A stretch of 30,918 nucleotides of DNA, taken from the IMG/VR virus record IMGVR_UViG_3300030107_007488, positions 1 through 30,918 of that record; one strand, 5' to 3'. Positions 30,501 through 30,918 of this stretch are shown piece by piece. The translations under genes and the position numbers were made by a program. Each line of letters opens with the position of its first letter. Position 1 is the first letter of the stretch. The DNA comes from a virus. Below the pieces are notes generated by a model, which had not been told where the DNA came from, did not search any database, and saw only the letters and a list, made by a program, of their open reading frames with translations.

Positions 30501-30511
30501 ATTGAACAGTC
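30501..30511 (+). repeat. Motif ATTGAACAGTC, copy 3 of 3
   Basis: Identical to copy 1, 310 bases away. It lies just outside the stop of the minus-strand gene 30524-30688. Confidence 0.5.
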
Positions 30512-30523
30512 CGATATCTAGTC

Positions 30524-30688
30524 TCATCTATATCTATAAAGTTCTTCGTAAAGGTCTGCAAAATTATGGGCTTGGTCTAAGTCATATGCGTAGCGACATA
30601 ACGCACCCCCAGGGGAGCAGACTAGATGGTGGTAATACCCATTATATTCTCTACTTTCTATTGTTGTTCCATGAGGTAAAGTTGTCAT
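30524..30688 (-). CDS. 54-residue conserved-looking small protein
   Basis: ATG 30688 to TGA 30524, below usual length cut-offs. It encodes MTTLPHGTTIESREYNGYYH, then HLVCSPGGALCRYAYDLDQA and HNFADLYEELYRYR. The composition (aromatics, balanced charges, paired Cys at 24 and 31) is that of a real folded protein, unlike the plus-strand frame over the same bases, which is a hydrophobic non-ATG frame. The Shine-Dalgarno is weak (AAGAAAA). No family recognised. Confidence 0.65.
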   Translation of the reverse strand: MTTLPHGTTIESREYNGYYHHLVCSPGGALCRYAYDLDQAHNFADLYEELYRYR

Positions 30689-30737
30689 TTTTCTTATTTA
30701 TCCTGATGTTATTATTATAAGAAATGTATTAATAGTA

Positions 30738-30918
30738 ATGAGTAAGAAAGATAGTGATAGAGGACCAGCAGCTAAGCAGTTTTTAGGCGACTTTTTAAAA
30801 TTTATGCTTACTGCAAGTGGTACTGCACCAGTTGCGGGTCTGTTTACGCGTGAGGCACATGAAGCAAGAAAAGATCAAAGCGGGGTTCTTCCTGTACTAG
30901 GTGTAGATGAAGGAATGC
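30738..30918 (+). CDS. Partial hypothetical gene leaving the right edge
   Basis: ATG 30738, open to the end of the window (60 codons). Reads SKKDSDRGPAAKQFLGDFLK, then MLTASGTAPVAGLFTREAHE and QSGVLPVLGVDEGM. Charged start, then a hydrophobic helix-like segment; no motif. The gap to the small minus-strand gene (30689-30737) is a divergent promoter candidate without a clear box. Confidence 0.6.
   Translation, partial: MSKKDSDRGPAAKQFLGDFLKFMLTASGTAPVAGLFTREAHEARKDQSGVLPVLGVDEGM

Larger units (their letters stand above)
30138..30523. other. 386-base intergenic region with short repeats and a hairpin
   Basis: No convincing coding frame on either strand: the longest small frames (25-26 codons) have no supporting features. 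It holds a candidate late promoter on the minus strand (30227-30234), a large imperfect hairpin (30244-30300) and three copies of a 9-11 base motif (30191, 30344 inverted, 30501). It separates the HNH-like operon from a small gene and the partial gene on the right, and probably controls them. Confidence 0.6.

Noticed and set aside
30138-30523. tRNA or small-peptide genes in the long gap
   Set aside because: No T-loop or acceptor pairing was seen, and the 25-26 codon frames lack support.
30424-30720. 98-residue plus-strand frame
   Set aside because: Starts with a non-ATG codon, is hydrophobic without domain pattern, and covers the minus-strand 54-residue gene, which reads as a real protein.

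Overview
The window looks like part of the structural and accessory region of a marine cyanophage related to the T4-like myoviruses of Synechococcus and Prochlorococcus. The reasons are its AT-rich composition, dense gene packing with many TAATG/ATGA overlaps, a long run of virion fibre genes with N-terminal modules typical of such phages, and small accessory genes (NblA-like, 2OG-Fe(II) oxygenase, Dam-like methylase, HNH, C39 peptidase, GH24 lysozyme) in that setting. No portal, terminase, capsid, polymerase or photosystem gene lies inside the window, and I saw no tRNA, integrase or CRISPR array. The host assignment is an inference.

Layout. (1) 1-4966: a fragment at the left edge, then small neck/tail-like proteins and a 770-residue structural protein with a SWIM-like Cys/His motif and three copies of a beta-domain that also occurs in the preceding gene. 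(2) 4969-17234: the adhesion block. It holds fibre proteins with Mtd-like N-termini, one with nine 13-residue repeats, a LamG-type lectin protein, and a 1769-residue fibre with about 67 tandem 17-residue repeats ending in an S74 autoprocessing chaperone. A cassette of fibre, membrane peptide, small protein and Pro-rich protein occurs twice, and the first copy has decayed. (3) 17239-19765: a Zn-ribbon protein and a Pro-rich membrane protein on plus, convergent with a minus-strand operon of three exported proteins whose last gene appears to start at ATA. (4) 19839-24356: a membrane peptide, an SH3b-C39 cysteine peptidase, small helical proteins, an HNH nuclease, a 2OG oxygenase on minus, an NblA-like adaptor, a beta-rich small protein and a GH24 lysozyme-like protein. 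(5) 24049-26762 (minus): six tightly packed genes including a Dam-like methylase and an Nmad1/DUF1599-like protein. (6) 26821-27795: a Hint-domain protein with key splicing residues replaced. (7) 27812-30137 (minus): four genes led by an HNH-like/HTH protein and including a PPC-like beta-sandwich protein. (8) 30138-30918: a regulatory-looking stretch with a large imperfect hairpin and three copies of a short motif, a 54-residue minus-strand gene, and a partial gene leaving on the right.

How it fits together: the plus-strand block builds the host-recognition apparatus. The peptidase and lysozyme probably act on the host envelope. The minus-strand operons look like accessory genes for DNA modification and exported proteins. 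The NblA-like adaptor, if real, would reprogramme the host phycobilisome. Family assignments come from motifs read by eye; no search was run.
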